Origin: RGIG4608 sp045125655
GTDB lineage: Bacteria; Bacillota; Clostridia; Oscillospirales; CAG-272
Direction: 5' to 3'
DNA: 15,639 bases
Assembly (NCBI GenBank): GCA_045125655.1
Contig: JBGVNP010000082.1
Location: 1-15,639 of the forward strand
Position numbers and translations under genes: made by a program. Below the pieces are notes generated by a model, which saw nothing but the letters and a program-made list of their open reading frames with translations, was not told the DNA's origin and searched no databases. Shown here one piece after another: positions 6,493-13,542 of the stretch. Position 1 is the stretch's first letter; each line of letters starts with the position of its first letter.

Positions 6493-7491
6493 ATGGAATA
6501 TATCGCATCGAAATCAAGATATGACAACATGAAATATAACAAGTGCGGCGAAAGTGGACTGAAACTTCCCGCAGTCTCGCTTGGCCTTTGGCACAATTTT
6601 GGCGCAAAAGACAACTACGAAAATATGAAGGCGATGTGTTTTACAGCCTTCGATAACGGTATCACGCATTTCGATATTGCCAATAACTACGGCTTCCCGG
6701 ACATTGGAAGCGCGGAAGCAAACTTCGGGAAAATACTCCGCGAGGAAATGAATGCCTATCGCGATGAAATGATCATCAGTACCAAGGCGGGCTATACAAT
6801 GTGGCCCGGCCCTTATGGGGATTTCGGTAGCAGAAAGTATCTGCTTTCTAGTCTGGATGCAAGTCTTAAGCGCCTCGGAGTGGATTACGTTGATATATTT
6901 TATCATCACCGTCCTGATCCGAACACACCCTTGGAAGAAACAATGGGTGCTTTGGATCATGCGGTTAAGAGCGGCAAGGCACTCTATGCGGGGCTTTCCA
7001 ATTACGATGGCGAAACCATGGCGCGCGCCGCGGCCATCCTTCGTGATATGCGTTGTCCGTTTGTTATCAATCAAAACCGATATTCGATCCTTGACCGCAA
7101 GGTGGAGGAAAACGGTCTGTTGGACGCGGCTCGGAATCAAGGCAAAGGCGTTATCGTTTTCAGCCCTCTTGCGCAAGGCCTTCTTACCGATCGCTATCTT
7201 GACGGAATTCCCGCGGATAGCCGCGTTCGCACAAGCGGAATTTTCTTAAAGGAAGCCAATATTACCGAGGAAAAGATCGGTAAAATCCGCGCGTTGAATG
7301 CTATCGCACGAGAGAGAGGCGAAGGGTTAGCACAAATGGCACTTGCATGGGTGTTGCGCCGTGAAGAGGTTACAAGCGTGCTTGTGGGCGCATCCAAATC
7401 GTTGCAGATATTGGATAACCTCGGTGCAATAAACTCCGCTCCGTTTACGGAAGAAGAGCTTCTTGCTATCGATGAAATTGTGTTGAATTGA
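6493..7491 (+). CDS. Aldo/keto reductase (YghZ/GSP69-like)
   Basis: This 332-residue NADPH-dependent aldo/keto reductase is of the voltage-gated K-channel-beta/YghZ type. All four catalytic positions are visible: Asp61 and Tyr66 (HFDIANNYG), Lys98 (ISTKAGY) and the His of DIFYHHRPD at 138-139. The C-terminal cofactor-binding part includes VFSPLAQGLLT and SVLVGASKSLQILDNL, the usual 2'-phosphate-NADPH segment. YghZ reduces small aldehydes such as glyceraldehyde 3-phosphate and methylglyoxal, so aldehyde detoxification is the likely job; the exact substrate is unknown. It has a strong AGGAG ribosome site 8 nt from the ATG and follows the rhodanese gene by 21 nt, probably in the same transcript. 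The stretch immediately after its stop codon is a decayed gene scrap, described separately. Confidence 0.93.
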   Translation: MEYIASKSRYDNMKYNKCGESGLKLPAVSLGLWHNFGAKDNYENMKAMCFTAFDNGITHFDIANNYGFPDIGSAEANFGKILREEMNAYRDEMIISTKAGYTMWPGPYGDFGSRKYLLSSLDASLKRLGVDYVDIFYHHRPDPNTPLEETMGALDHAVKSGKALYAGLSNYDGETMARAAAILRDMRCPFVINQNRYSILDRKVEENGLLDAARNQGKGVIVFSPLAQGLLTDRYLDGIPADSRVRTSGIFLKEANITEEKIGKIRALNAIARERGEGLAQMALAWVLRREEVTSVLVGASKSLQILDNLGAINSAPFTEEELLAIDEIVLN

Positions 7492-7614
7492 TTTGGCGCG
7501 AGCAAGACAACGCTGGATGCTTTGGCTCGCAGTATCGCACTTGAGGTGGCGCAGTGTGGCATCACCGATTGGGAATATGAAATCGTCAAATTATTTGAGG
7601 GAACTTATGGTTAA
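7492..7614 (+). pseudogene. Decayed scrap resembling an SDR end joined to a rhodanese tail
   Basis: Directly after the reductase stop the same frame stays open to a TAA at 7612-7614 with no start codon of its own. It first reads FGASKTTLDALARSIALEVA, which fits the SDR pattern around YxxxK (Y-x-ASK-x-x-LDAL-x-RS-x-ALE) with the catalytic Tyr replaced by Phe. It then reads GITDWEYEIVK, which matches the C-terminal GGIIDWQYEITK of the rhodanese gene about 1.1 kb upstream. Neither part is a working gene. The best reading is debris from a deleted neighbour or from recombination between related genes. Chance resemblance is possible for so short a stretch. Confidence 0.5.
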
Positions 7615-8032
7615 AGAACTCATGCACGATCCTCTCTTTCTGGCAGGGAAGTCGGAGGTCGCAACGAAAGAAGATTTGCAGGTCGCACAGGACTTGCTTG
7701 ATACACTGATGACGCACAGAGAAAGCTGTGTCGGCATGGCGGCGAATATGATCGGCGTGCGCAAGCGCATCATCGCTTTCCTTGATGAGAGTGGACGAGC
7801 TCCTACGTACACCGTGATGCTCAATCCCGAGATCATCAAGAAGGACGGCGCATATGACACCGAGGAAGGCTGTCTATCGCTTCTCGGCGGCCCACGAAAA
7901 TGCAAACGCTATAAGACCATCAAGGTTCAGTATCAGACCTTGGAGATGCAAACGCGCACGAAAAACTTCACCGGCTGGACGGCACAGATCATTCAGCATG
8001 AGGTGGATCATTGTAATGGTGTTTTGATTTGA
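7607..8032 (+). CDS. Peptide deformylase-like protein
   Basis: This 141-residue protein is read from the ATG at 7607, which has a TTGAGGGA ribosome site just upstream. The open frame extends 38 codons further up, but that part is the decayed scrap read in another frame. The metal ligands of peptide deformylase are all present: Cys89 in EEGCLS, and His131 and His135 in QHEVDH. Deformylase removes the formyl group from nascent proteins. Motif I is altered: CVGMAANMIG has Met where the catalytic Gln of GxGLAAxQ should be, and the protein ends at HCNGVLI without the long C-terminal tail. This is the short 'PDF-like' form common in Clostridia, which may act slowly, on other substrates, or be an actinonin-tolerant spare copy. 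It is not the main cellular deformylase on this evidence. Confidence 0.85.
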   Translation: MVKELMHDPLFLAGKSEVATKEDLQVAQDLLDTLMTHRESCVGMAANMIGVRKRIIAFLDESGRAPTYTVMLNPEIIKKDGAYDTEEGCLSLLGGPRKCKRYKTIKVQYQTLEMQTRTKNFTGWTAQIIQHEVDHCNGVLI

Positions 8033-8054
8033 CACAAAAATAGGGAGAGCAACA

Positions 8055-9089
8055 GTGGGAACTGCTATTTATAAGAAAATAAGAGAATTGCCGCTTAATA
8101 AAGTACAACAAGCGGCAATTTGCTTGATGCAATGTGACTTGAAATTTTTATATACCATATTTATACACAGAGAATGTATTCCCCCTAATTACTATGTTGC
8201 ATTAATGCCATATATGGGATTGATCATTGACGGTGTAGAAGATTGGATTAAGGTATATAACAATTCATCTAAAGTTAAACTGGAAGCTCCAGTTTTTACA
8301 GCACCTCAACAGGCGTACTATGAAGAAATGCGAAAATCTATAAAACTTTATGAAAAAGGCGCTGATTATCTTAACCAATTGCTTCAGACAAAATATCAAG
8401 AAAGCGACAGGTACTTTTCTTCTGTTTGTAAACCACTTGCAAAGCATTTAAATTTATATGACATTTATGGTGTGTTTAGTTGCAACGAAGTTCCGTGTGA
8501 TAATACTATATTGGATCAATGTTTTTCTCCGTATTTTCAATTTGGTAATCCCAATGGACAACGAATACAAAGCATGGCTGAGGTGGCGGGCAAATATGTT
8601 GCAATTTTCAATGCAATAGAATCGTATTCAATAAATGAGAATTATTTCTTTTCTACAAAAGATTATGGCGGGTTTGTTAAATCGCCATTAGGACGCTCAT
8701 ATAATGTGAGATTTATGCTTTTCTCAATTATGTGTCAAATCAACTTTGTTGTTAAGGCGGTAAACGACCTTGTTAAAGATGAGACGCCTACAAAACTTAG
8801 GTTTTCATATTTGTTGTATTATTATCTTTGTAATATAATTTCAAGCGTGAATGATTTGTGTAAAACATCACTGGTTATTGACAACAAGTATTGCTCGGAA
8901 GAATTTAGGAATTCTATGGCACATTATAAGCTTGGTGTAGCATTGAGAGAAGCTGAGCTCAAAGATGATTCTATTTTTGGGTTATCTCAAAAGATTCTAA
9001 ATGTTGAGTATTTGGTGCTGAGAAGGGCTATAATTGACGAATTAATTCAATTAAGCGGACAAATAGATGAGATTATAACGAAGAAATGA
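8055..9089 (+). CDS. Uncharacterised HEPN-like helical protein
   Basis: This 344-residue protein starts at a GTG with a GGGAGAG ribosome site 6 nt upstream. It is clearly more AT-rich than the genes before it. Composition is helical and unusually rich in Tyr, Phe and Cys, with Cys-containing segments near the N-terminus (AICLMQCDLKF, HRECIPP). No signal peptide or clear membrane span is seen. The C-terminal third has SEEFRNSMAHYKLG, giving Arg285-x4-His290, the active-site pattern of HEPN ribonucleases, followed by long helices (VEYLVLRRAIIDELIQLSG). Many HEPN proteins are defence or toxin RNases activated by an NTPase partner, and a helicase-nuclease gene follows at 94 nt. A role with that helicase is an inference; I do not recognise the family, and the R-x4-H motif alone is modest evidence. 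Confidence 0.6.
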   Translation: MGTAIYKKIRELPLNKVQQAAICLMQCDLKFLYTIFIHRECIPPNYYVALMPYMGLIIDGVEDWIKVYNNSSKVKLEAPVFTAPQQAYYEEMRKSIKLYEKGADYLNQLLQTKYQESDRYFSSVCKPLAKHLNLYDIYGVFSCNEVPCDNTILDQCFSPYFQFGNPNGQRIQSMAEVAGKYVAIFNAIESYSINENYFFSTKDYGGFVKSPLGRSYNVRFMLFSIMCQINFVVKAVNDLVKDETPTKLRFSYLLYYYLCNIISSVNDLCKTSLVIDNKYCSEEFRNSMAHYKLGVALREAELKDDSIFGLSQKILNVEYLVLRRAIIDELIQLSGQIDEIITKK

Positions 9090-9110
9090 GCAAATGAGAT
9101 TCGAGTTACA

Positions 9111-9183
9111 TAATTGATTTTTATCTGGACTTTCTCTCAAACTTATGGTACTGTTGGTGTAACAAAACTGTAGGAGGTAGCGA
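9111..9183 (+). repeat. Leader repeat, copy 1 (upstream of the helicase gene)
   Basis: The core at 9125-9183 is nearly repeated at 11918-11977, in both cases ending at a start codon. The first 20 bases are identical, 36 of the first 40 match, and both end in AGGAGGTA as ribosome site. A looser TAATTGAT match lies further up at 9111. It contains a tiny reading frame, ATG GTA CTG TTG GTG TAA (9145-9162). No clear promoter is seen in it. Confidence 0.75.
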
Positions 9184-11895
9184 ATGAATATTGATAACAA
9201 TTTAATACTCATCAAAGGCGAAGATAAAACTGCCTCCGTGACTTCTTGGAGGTTTGACCACTATAAGCCGGTTGTGTTTATTACATTCAACTGTCAAAAG
9301 GAATATCCGTATAACACCGCTTATGTTGAGTTCTTAAAGAATCCCAAAATAGTTGAACTTGATGATAGAATTGCGTTGAAAGGCGAGTCTCCGTTATCAG
9401 GTGCAAAGCAACTGCAGTTTTTTGGACGGCATTGCAGAGTCGTTTACAAGAGTGGATATAGAGAACTTGTACCTTCGTCGAACGTTCGCATTGTTGAATC
9501 TGCGTTTCATGTGCCAGAATCAAAGAATTGCTTTGAATACTTGAAACAGATAGCTATAAGAACTGGGCTTGTTACCGCAGGACATAACATATTAGCGCAC
9601 AGCTATGAGAAGATAAAATTTGTTCGTGAAGATAGCGTGCTGGCGGCGTTTTTGAGTGGGAAATACGATAAGGAACATGTTGAAAAGAAGACCTCCATTG
9701 TGTATCCATTTGGATTCAATTTGAGCCAAAAGAAAGCGGTTGACAATGCGCTTTGCAATCCGATCAGCATTATAGAAGGCCCTCCTGGAACCGGAAAAAC
9801 GCAAACCATTCTTAACATTATTGCAAATGCGGTAATGAGAGGGGAGAGCGTTGCTGTTGTGTCGAGTAATAACTCTGCTACGGCAAACGTCTTTGAAAAG
9901 CTGAAGAAATACGGAGTTGACTTTATCGCAGCTCCTCTTGGAAGTTCTGCCAACAGAGACGCATTTATAGAATCTCAGAATCCGAATCTTCCCGATATGA
10001 GAGCATGGAGAGAAGCAACGGGAGATTTGTCTACCATGCGCGAAGAAGAGGTAGAGCTTGATAAAATGCTGAATCTGCAAAATGAGCTCTCTGCAATTGC
10101 AGCAGAACAAGACACTCTTGAAAAAGAGTTCGCTCACTTTGGAGATTATTACGCAACATTAAAGCTTGATGGAGATATGCCACAGTTCTCAAAGAGAACA
10201 TCGGCGGCAAAAATCTTGGCGTTTGCAGCAGAATACGAATTGTTATTGCAGGCAGAATCCAAGCTTGGAGTTTTCAAAAAGCTCGCACTGCGTTTCACAT
10301 ACGGATTAAAGAACTTTAAGTTTTATGGACAAAACATTGAGAATATAGCTCCGCATTGCCAAAACATGTATTACGGTCGCAGACTTGCAGAAATCAAGAA
10401 GCGTAAGATCGAGTTGCAAGCAACATTGTCAGCATTTGATTTTGATGCAAAAATGAAGCGCTATTCTGCAATGTCCATGACCGCATTCAAAGCAAGTTTA
10501 GCAAAGAAATATGGTGCGGTTCGTACACGTGCTTATTATGAAGCGGATGATTTGTGGAGAAAATCCGAGGACTTCATCAAGGACTATCCTGTTGTGCTAA
10601 GCACTACATATTCGCTCAGGGCAAGCCTTTCAAGCGATTTTGTATATGATTATGTTATCGTAGATGAAGCTTCGCAGGTGGATCTTGCTACCGGAGCGCT
10701 TGCACTCTCCTGCGCGAAAAAGACGGTCATCGTTGGAGATTTGAAGCAGCTTCCAAATGTCGTAAATGATGAGCAGAAGAAGATAACAGATGGCATATTT
10801 GAGCAATATGGACTTTCCGAAGCATACAGATATTCAGACCATAGCTTACTCTCTTCTGTCGTGTCGCTGTTTCCTAATGCGCCTCACGTGTTGCTAAAGG
10901 AGCACTATCGCTGTCATCCCGAAATTATCGGCTTTTGCAACCAACGCTTTTATAACAATGAGCTGATTGTTTTGACAAAGCCGAAGAGCGATCGACAGCC
11001 GCTGATGGTGTATCGTACCGCACCAGGAAATCATGCAAGAAACCGTGTCAATCAAAGACAGATCGACGTTATTACAAATGAGGTGTTTCTGAACCAAGGA
11101 TTAAATGCGGGCGATGGATCTGTTGGCATTGTAACGCCTTATCGCAACCAGGCTGATGAACTTCAGAGAGTTTTTGCAGGCACCACGGTCAAAGCGGATA
11201 CTGCAGACAAGTTCCAAGGTCAGGAGAGAAGTGTTATGATCTTCTCAACCGTGGACAATGAAATTGGTGAGTTTGCTTCTGATCCGAGCCGATTGAATGT
11301 TGCGGTATCGCGTGCGGTCGATCAGTTTATTGTTGTGACAGATGGAAACGATAATGATACAACTTCACAGATTCACGAATTGATTGGATACATTCAGTAT
11401 CACAACCACGAGGTTATCAATAGCGAAATACATTCGGTGTTTGATTATTTGTATCATAACTATGCGGATGCACGAGAAGATGCAATGCGAAAATACGGCA
11501 GAGTATCTGAGGTCGATAGTGAAAATCTGATGTATGCCGTCATTCGCGAAGTGCTTAGCAAAAGTGACTATTCCAAATATGACGTGGTTATGCATGTTCC
11601 GCTCCGTATGATATTGAATGATTTAACGAAGCTCAATACACGCGAGTTGTCGTTTGCGACGAATCACTTAACGCATGTGGATTTCTTGATATTCTCTCGC
11701 CTCACGCATCAACCAATATTGGTCGTAGAGGTGGATGGATTTGCTTATCACAACAATGAAAAGCAGCGTGAGCGTGATCAAGTTAAGAATACAATATTAG
11801 AGAAATATAATGTTCCGATTTTAAGATTAAGTACCGTCGGAAGCGGAGAGAAGCAGAAACTTATATCTGCACTTGAAAGCATGAATGTTACTTAA
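9184..11895 (+). CDS. UPF1-like SF1 helicase with C-terminal PD-(D/E)XK nuclease domain
   Basis: This 903-residue fusion of a DNA2/NAM7-type helicase and a nuclease shows the full set of SF1 motifs. Walker A is GPPGTGKT at 199-206, Walker B VDEAS at 493-497, motif III GDLKQLP at 518-524, HYRCHP at 574-579, TPYRNQ at 651-656, ADKFQGQE at 674-681 and AVSR at 707-710. About residues 800-903 form a DUF2726/VSR-like nuclease with Asp833 (HVDFLIF), Glu849-Val-Asp851-Gly (VVEVDGFAYH) and a following Gln/Lys-rich helix. It should unwind DNA or RNA and cut nucleic acid. Residues 1-180 are a family-specific N-terminal region with no motif I recognise; an insert of about 200 residues (260-470) between Walker A and B is partly coiled coil. 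Such helicase-nuclease fusions are common in defence islands. It has a strong AGGAGGTA ribosome site within the repeated leader. Confidence 0.9.
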   Translation: MNIDNNLILIKGEDKTASVTSWRFDHYKPVVFITFNCQKEYPYNTAYVEFLKNPKIVELDDRIALKGESPLSGAKQLQFFGRHCRVVYKSGYRELVPSSNVRIVESAFHVPESKNCFEYLKQIAIRTGLVTAGHNILAHSYEKIKFVREDSVLAAFLSGKYDKEHVEKKTSIVYPFGFNLSQKKAVDNALCNPISIIEGPPGTGKTQTILNIIANAVMRGESVAVVSSNNSATANVFEKLKKYGVDFIAAPLGSSANRDAFIESQNPNLPDMRAWREATGDLSTMREEEVELDKMLNLQNELSAIAAEQDTLEKEFAHFGDYYATLKLDGDMPQFSKRTSAAKILAFAAEYELLLQAESKLGVFKKLALRFTYGLKNFKFYGQNIENIAPHCQNMYYGRRLAEIKKRKIELQATLSAFDFDAKMKRYSAMSMTAFKASLAKKYGAVRTRAYYEADDLWRKSEDFIKDYPVVLSTTYSLRASLSSDFVYDYVIVDEASQVDLATGALALSCAKKTVIVGDLKQLPNVVNDEQKKITDGIFEQYGLSEAYRYSDHSLLSSVVSLFPNAPHVLLKEHYRCHPEIIGFCNQRFYNNELIVLTKPKSDRQPLMVYRTAPGNHARNRVNQRQIDVITNEVFLNQGLNAGDGSVGIVTPYRNQADELQRVFAGTTVKADTADKFQGQERSVMIFSTVDNEIGEFASDPSRLNVAVSRAVDQFIVVTDGNDNDTTSQIHELIGYIQYHNHEVINSEIHSVFDYLYHNYADAREDAMRKYGRVSEVDSENLMYAVIREVLSKSDYSKYDVVMHVPLRMILNDLTKLNTRELSFATNHLTHVDFLIFSRLTHQPILVVEVDGFAYHNNEKQRERDQVKNTILEKYNVPILRLSTVGSGEKQKLISALESMNVT

Positions 11896-11977
11896 TTGAT
11901 AACTAATCGGATCAAAGCTGGACTTTCTCTCAAACTTGTGGTATTGTTGGTGTTACCAAAGAACAGGAGGTAACCAA
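11893..11977 (+). repeat. Leader repeat, copy 2 (upstream of the 84-residue protein gene)
   Basis: This is the second copy of the leader seen before the helicase. The core 11918-11977 matches 9125-9183 at 36 of the first 40 positions and again ends in AGGAGGTA just before an ATG. Here the small reading frame begins GTG at 11938 and reads MVLLVLPKNRR before a TAA at 11971-11973 formed inside the ribosome site. The two copies directly bracket the helicase gene in the same orientation, so that gene could have entered, or could be lost, by recombination between them. Confidence 0.75.
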
Positions 11978-12232
11978 ATGATACTGCAAGCATTGAAAAA
12001 CATGTATCCAAAAGCAAGCGAGAAGGTGCTCCGAGCGGTAATGAAGGATCTCGAAAAGTGCCGTGGCAAAAACATGAGCACCGAGGAACTCGCGGATTGG
12101 ATAGGGAAGCTAGTTACGGCGCATACCATCGAAGAAGCATTAAGAATAACAGAGGACGATTCAAAGCCGAGTCAATTCGGTGATGAGTCGTCCTTTGCTA
12201 TTATGGAGGGCAGCGATGAAGGAAACGATTGA
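11978..12232 (+). CDS. Small acidic protein of unknown function
   Basis: This 84-residue protein is read from the ATG at 11978, chosen because CAGGAGGTAA sits 7 nt upstream. A longer in-frame version from 11936 would run through the repeated leader and is unlikely. The N-terminal half is helical with a basic face (MILQALKNMYPKASEKVLRA, then VMKDLEKCRGKNMSTEELAD), and the C-terminus is acidic and low in structure (SDEGND). No domain is recognised. It overlaps the next gene by 17 nt, so the two are probably made together. It resembles small conserved proteins of Clostridial mobile elements that accompany DUF6809 genes, but this is a recollection rather than a demonstrated match. Confidence 0.6.
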   Translation: MILQALKNMYPKASEKVLRAVMKDLEKCRGKNMSTEELADWIGKLVTAHTIEEALRITEDDSKPSQFGDESSFAIMEGSDEGND

Positions 12233-12494
12233 AGAACTGTGGCACGGCAACATCATACCACAAGAGGATAGCCGAACCAATTCGCCGGAGATGAAAGAGC
12301 TACTTGGCTATATGGCTCGGCATCACGAGGACTTGGAGAAAAGCTTCACTGACGAGCAGAAAGAAACATTCGAGAAATTCCACGACTGCTGGAGTGAATA
12401 CATGAGCCTCGCTGAAAAGGCAATCTTCGTGTATGCCTTCAAACTCGGTGGAAGATTGATGCTCGAAACGCTCTCGGAGCAGCGCAAAAATTGA
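12216..12494 (+). CDS. DUF6809-type small protein
   Basis: This 92-residue all-helical protein starts at the ATG at 12216, where TGGAGGG lies just upstream inside the previous gene. A start at 12180 lacks such a site. The pattern EELWHGNIIPQE followed by an N-S-x-E-M helix, a charged heptad region (DLEKSFTDEQKETFEKFHDC) and FVYAFKLGGRLMLETL fits DUF6809. Members of that family are about 85-95 residues, of unknown function, and frequent in Clostridial plasmids and integrative elements. The conserved final helix with F-x-x-G-x-R suggests a protein-binding surface. The gene ends just before the terminator hairpin shared with the opposing GNAT gene. Its presence marks the region as mobile-element territory rather than saying what it does. 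Confidence 0.72.
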   Translation: MKETIEELWHGNIIPQEDSRTNSPEMKELLGYMARHHEDLEKSFTDEQKETFEKFHDCWSEYMSLAEKAIFVYAFKLGGRLMLETLSEQRKN

Positions 12495-12514
12495 TACGCA
12501 GTAAGCAAAGAAAA

Positions 12515-12548
12515 AGCCTCTGAGAAATCTCTCGACTTTTCAGAGGCT
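12515..12548 (-). terminator. Rho-independent terminator, mainly for the minus-strand GNAT gene
   Basis: Inverted repeat AGCCTCTGA (12515-12523) pairs with TCAGAGGCT (12540-12548). On the minus strand the stem is followed by TTTTTCTTT, a proper U-tract, 11 nt past the GNAT stop. On the plus strand the trailing AATTTTA is weaker, but the hairpin could also stop transcription from the DUF6809 gene, so it separates converging units. Confidence 0.85.
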
Positions 12549-12558
12549 AATTTTACGT

Positions 12559-13212
12559 TCAGCGAGCTACCGAAGAATGGCTATAGATATAGAACTCCTC
12601 TTGGCTCGGCATCCACTTCTTCTCCTTTGGAGAAAATGTTGCGTCAAATGCCTCGACAGCAGCGGTATCCTCACAGCAGTCGGCGGCGGTAGATGGAATG
12701 TACATCCACTTTCTGCCGTCAAGCGCGCCCGGAACAAGCTCTGCAACGAGCAGGGCGGTAGGGAAGTTGCCTGGGGCAACAAAGCTGACATTCTTCTTTT
12801 TACAGCTCACAAATCCACGGCTGACGTAATTACTCGGATTGCCGAAGTTGATGTTCACATCATAGCCCATTTTGCGAGCCACCTCAAAGGAATGCTCAAT
12901 CAGCATTTTGCCGAGCTTTTGCCTTTGATATTCGGGAGCAACGCAAAGCGGCCCGAAGGAAAGTATCTCCTTTCGCTCACCGTTCTCGTCCTCAAGCCAA
13001 GCCTTCGTGTACATAATGTTGCCGACGATCTCGCCGTCCTTCTCAAGCACGAACGCAAGCTCGGGGATGAAATCAGGATGCGAACGCATCGTATGGACGA
13101 AATAATGTTCGTCCGCGCCCGGCTTGTAGACGTTCCAAAACGCCTCACGGGTGAGTTCTTCAACTGCTCTATAATCTTTTTCGGTTTCTAAACGTATCGT
13201 CAAATTGTTCAT
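12559..13212 (-). CDS. GNAT family N-acetyltransferase
   Basis: This 217-residue protein is of the YhbS-like GNAT type (COG3153). The N-terminus LTIRLETEKDYRAVEELTRE is the usual first strand and helix. ELAFVLEKDGEIVGNIMYT forms strands 2-3, and LSFGPLCVAPEYQRQKLGKML at 84-104 is motif A, with the acetyl-CoA pyrophosphate loop Q98-K-L-G101-K. GYDVNINFGNPSNYVSRGF is the motif B region. These enzymes move an acetyl group from acetyl-CoA to an amine on a small molecule or protein; the substrate is not evident, and drug modification is only one possibility. It is the sole minus-strand gene, with its own promoter about 155 nt upstream and its own terminator, so it is an independent unit. Confidence 0.9.
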   Translation of the reverse strand: MNNLTIRLETEKDYRAVEELTREAFWNVYKPGADEHYFVHTMRSHPDFIPELAFVLEKDGEIVGNIMYTKAWLEDENGERKEILSFGPLCVAPEYQRQKLGKMLIEHSFEVARKMGYDVNINFGNPSNYVSRGFVSCKKKNVSFVAPGNFPTALLVAELVPGALDGRKWMYIPSTAADCCEDTAAVEAFDATFSPKEKKWMPSQEEFYIYSHSSVAR

Positions 13213-13246
13213 TTTTTAACCCTTTCATATCTGTTGACGCTCAGGC

Positions 13247-13285
13247 ACGAGAGGAATGCTGAGAATGTATTTGCAAACCTCTCGT
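13247..13285 (-). promoter_or_regulatory. Inverted repeat in the GNAT 5' leader
   Basis: ACGAGAGG (13247-13254) and CCTCTCGT (13278-13285) are perfect 8-bp inverted repeats around a 23-nt loop, lying 35-73 nt before the GNAT start codon in its untranslated leader. There is no U-tract, so it is not a plain terminator. It could be a leader hairpin affecting translation or a protein-binding site. Confidence 0.45.
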
Positions 13286-13345
13286 TTACAATACAATCTC
13301 CAATGTGTTGGTGTTTTTCAAAAAGCACACTCCGATTAAAATATT

Positions 13346-13359
13346 CAAGCCGAGGCTTG
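13346..13359. promoter_or_regulatory. 14-bp palindrome, candidate operator of the GNAT promoter
   Basis: CAAGCC-GA-GGCTTG is a perfect inverted repeat with a 2-bp centre. It sits where transcription from the minus-strand promoter at 13367-13395 should start, 8 bp downstream of the -10 box. A repressor bound here would block initiation. Which protein would bind is unknown. Confidence 0.5.
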
Positions 13360-13366
13360 TAGATAC

Positions 13367-13395
13367 ATTATACCACAAAAATGTGAATAGTTCAA
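13367..13395 (-). promoter_or_regulatory. Sigma-A-type promoter for the GNAT gene
   Basis: On the minus strand, TTGAAC (13395-13390) and a perfect TATAAT (13372-13367) are separated by exactly 17 bp. This predicts transcription start near 13360 and a leader of about 150 nt before the GNAT gene at 13212. Confidence 0.8.
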
Positions 13396-13462
13396 GCAAA
13401 AAGCATATATTCGAACCCCCAAGGCGGTTTTGACAATCGGATTTCAAGACTTTTCGGATACT

Positions 13463-13514
13463 TCCCGAATCGTCCCGAATAATCCCTAAACCTCCCCGAT
13501 TTTCAGCCCGATTT
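13463..13514. repeat. Helically phased TCCCGAAT-like repeats
   Basis: TCCCGAAT occurs at 13463 and 13473, a degenerate TCCCTAAA at 13483, then CCCCGATT at 13494 and CCCGATTT at 13507. Spacing is 10, 10, 11 and 13 bp, so the copies face nearly the same side of the helix. The rest of the 489-bp gap 13213-13701 holds no gene that I can support; besides this array it has the GNAT promoter, the palindromes and the 11-bp repeats. Confidence 0.6.
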
Positions 13515-13542
13515 AGACTTTTCCTCGCACCTTCCCGGAAAT

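Noticed and set aside
6514..7176. Minus-strand open frame of 220 codons
   Set aside because: It is the antisense shadow of the aldo/keto reductase, with no start signals and no known motif.
6815..7249. Plus-strand open frame of 144 codons inside the aldo/keto reductase
   Set aside because: It is a shifted frame of the reductase gene, giving a Trp- and Arg-rich translation without any motif.
7493..7606. 38-codon N-terminal extension of the PDF-like protein
   Set aside because: The extension is arginine- and tryptophan-rich and matches nothing, while another frame of the same stretch carries the SDR/rhodanese remnants. The ATG at 7607 has a good ribosome site and gives a length typical of the short PDF-like family.
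12577..13191. Long plus-strand open frame of 204 codons
   Set aside because: It lies entirely opposite the GNAT gene, has no ribosome site and no recognisable protein pattern; the minus-strand frame has clear GNAT motifs, a promoter and a terminator.
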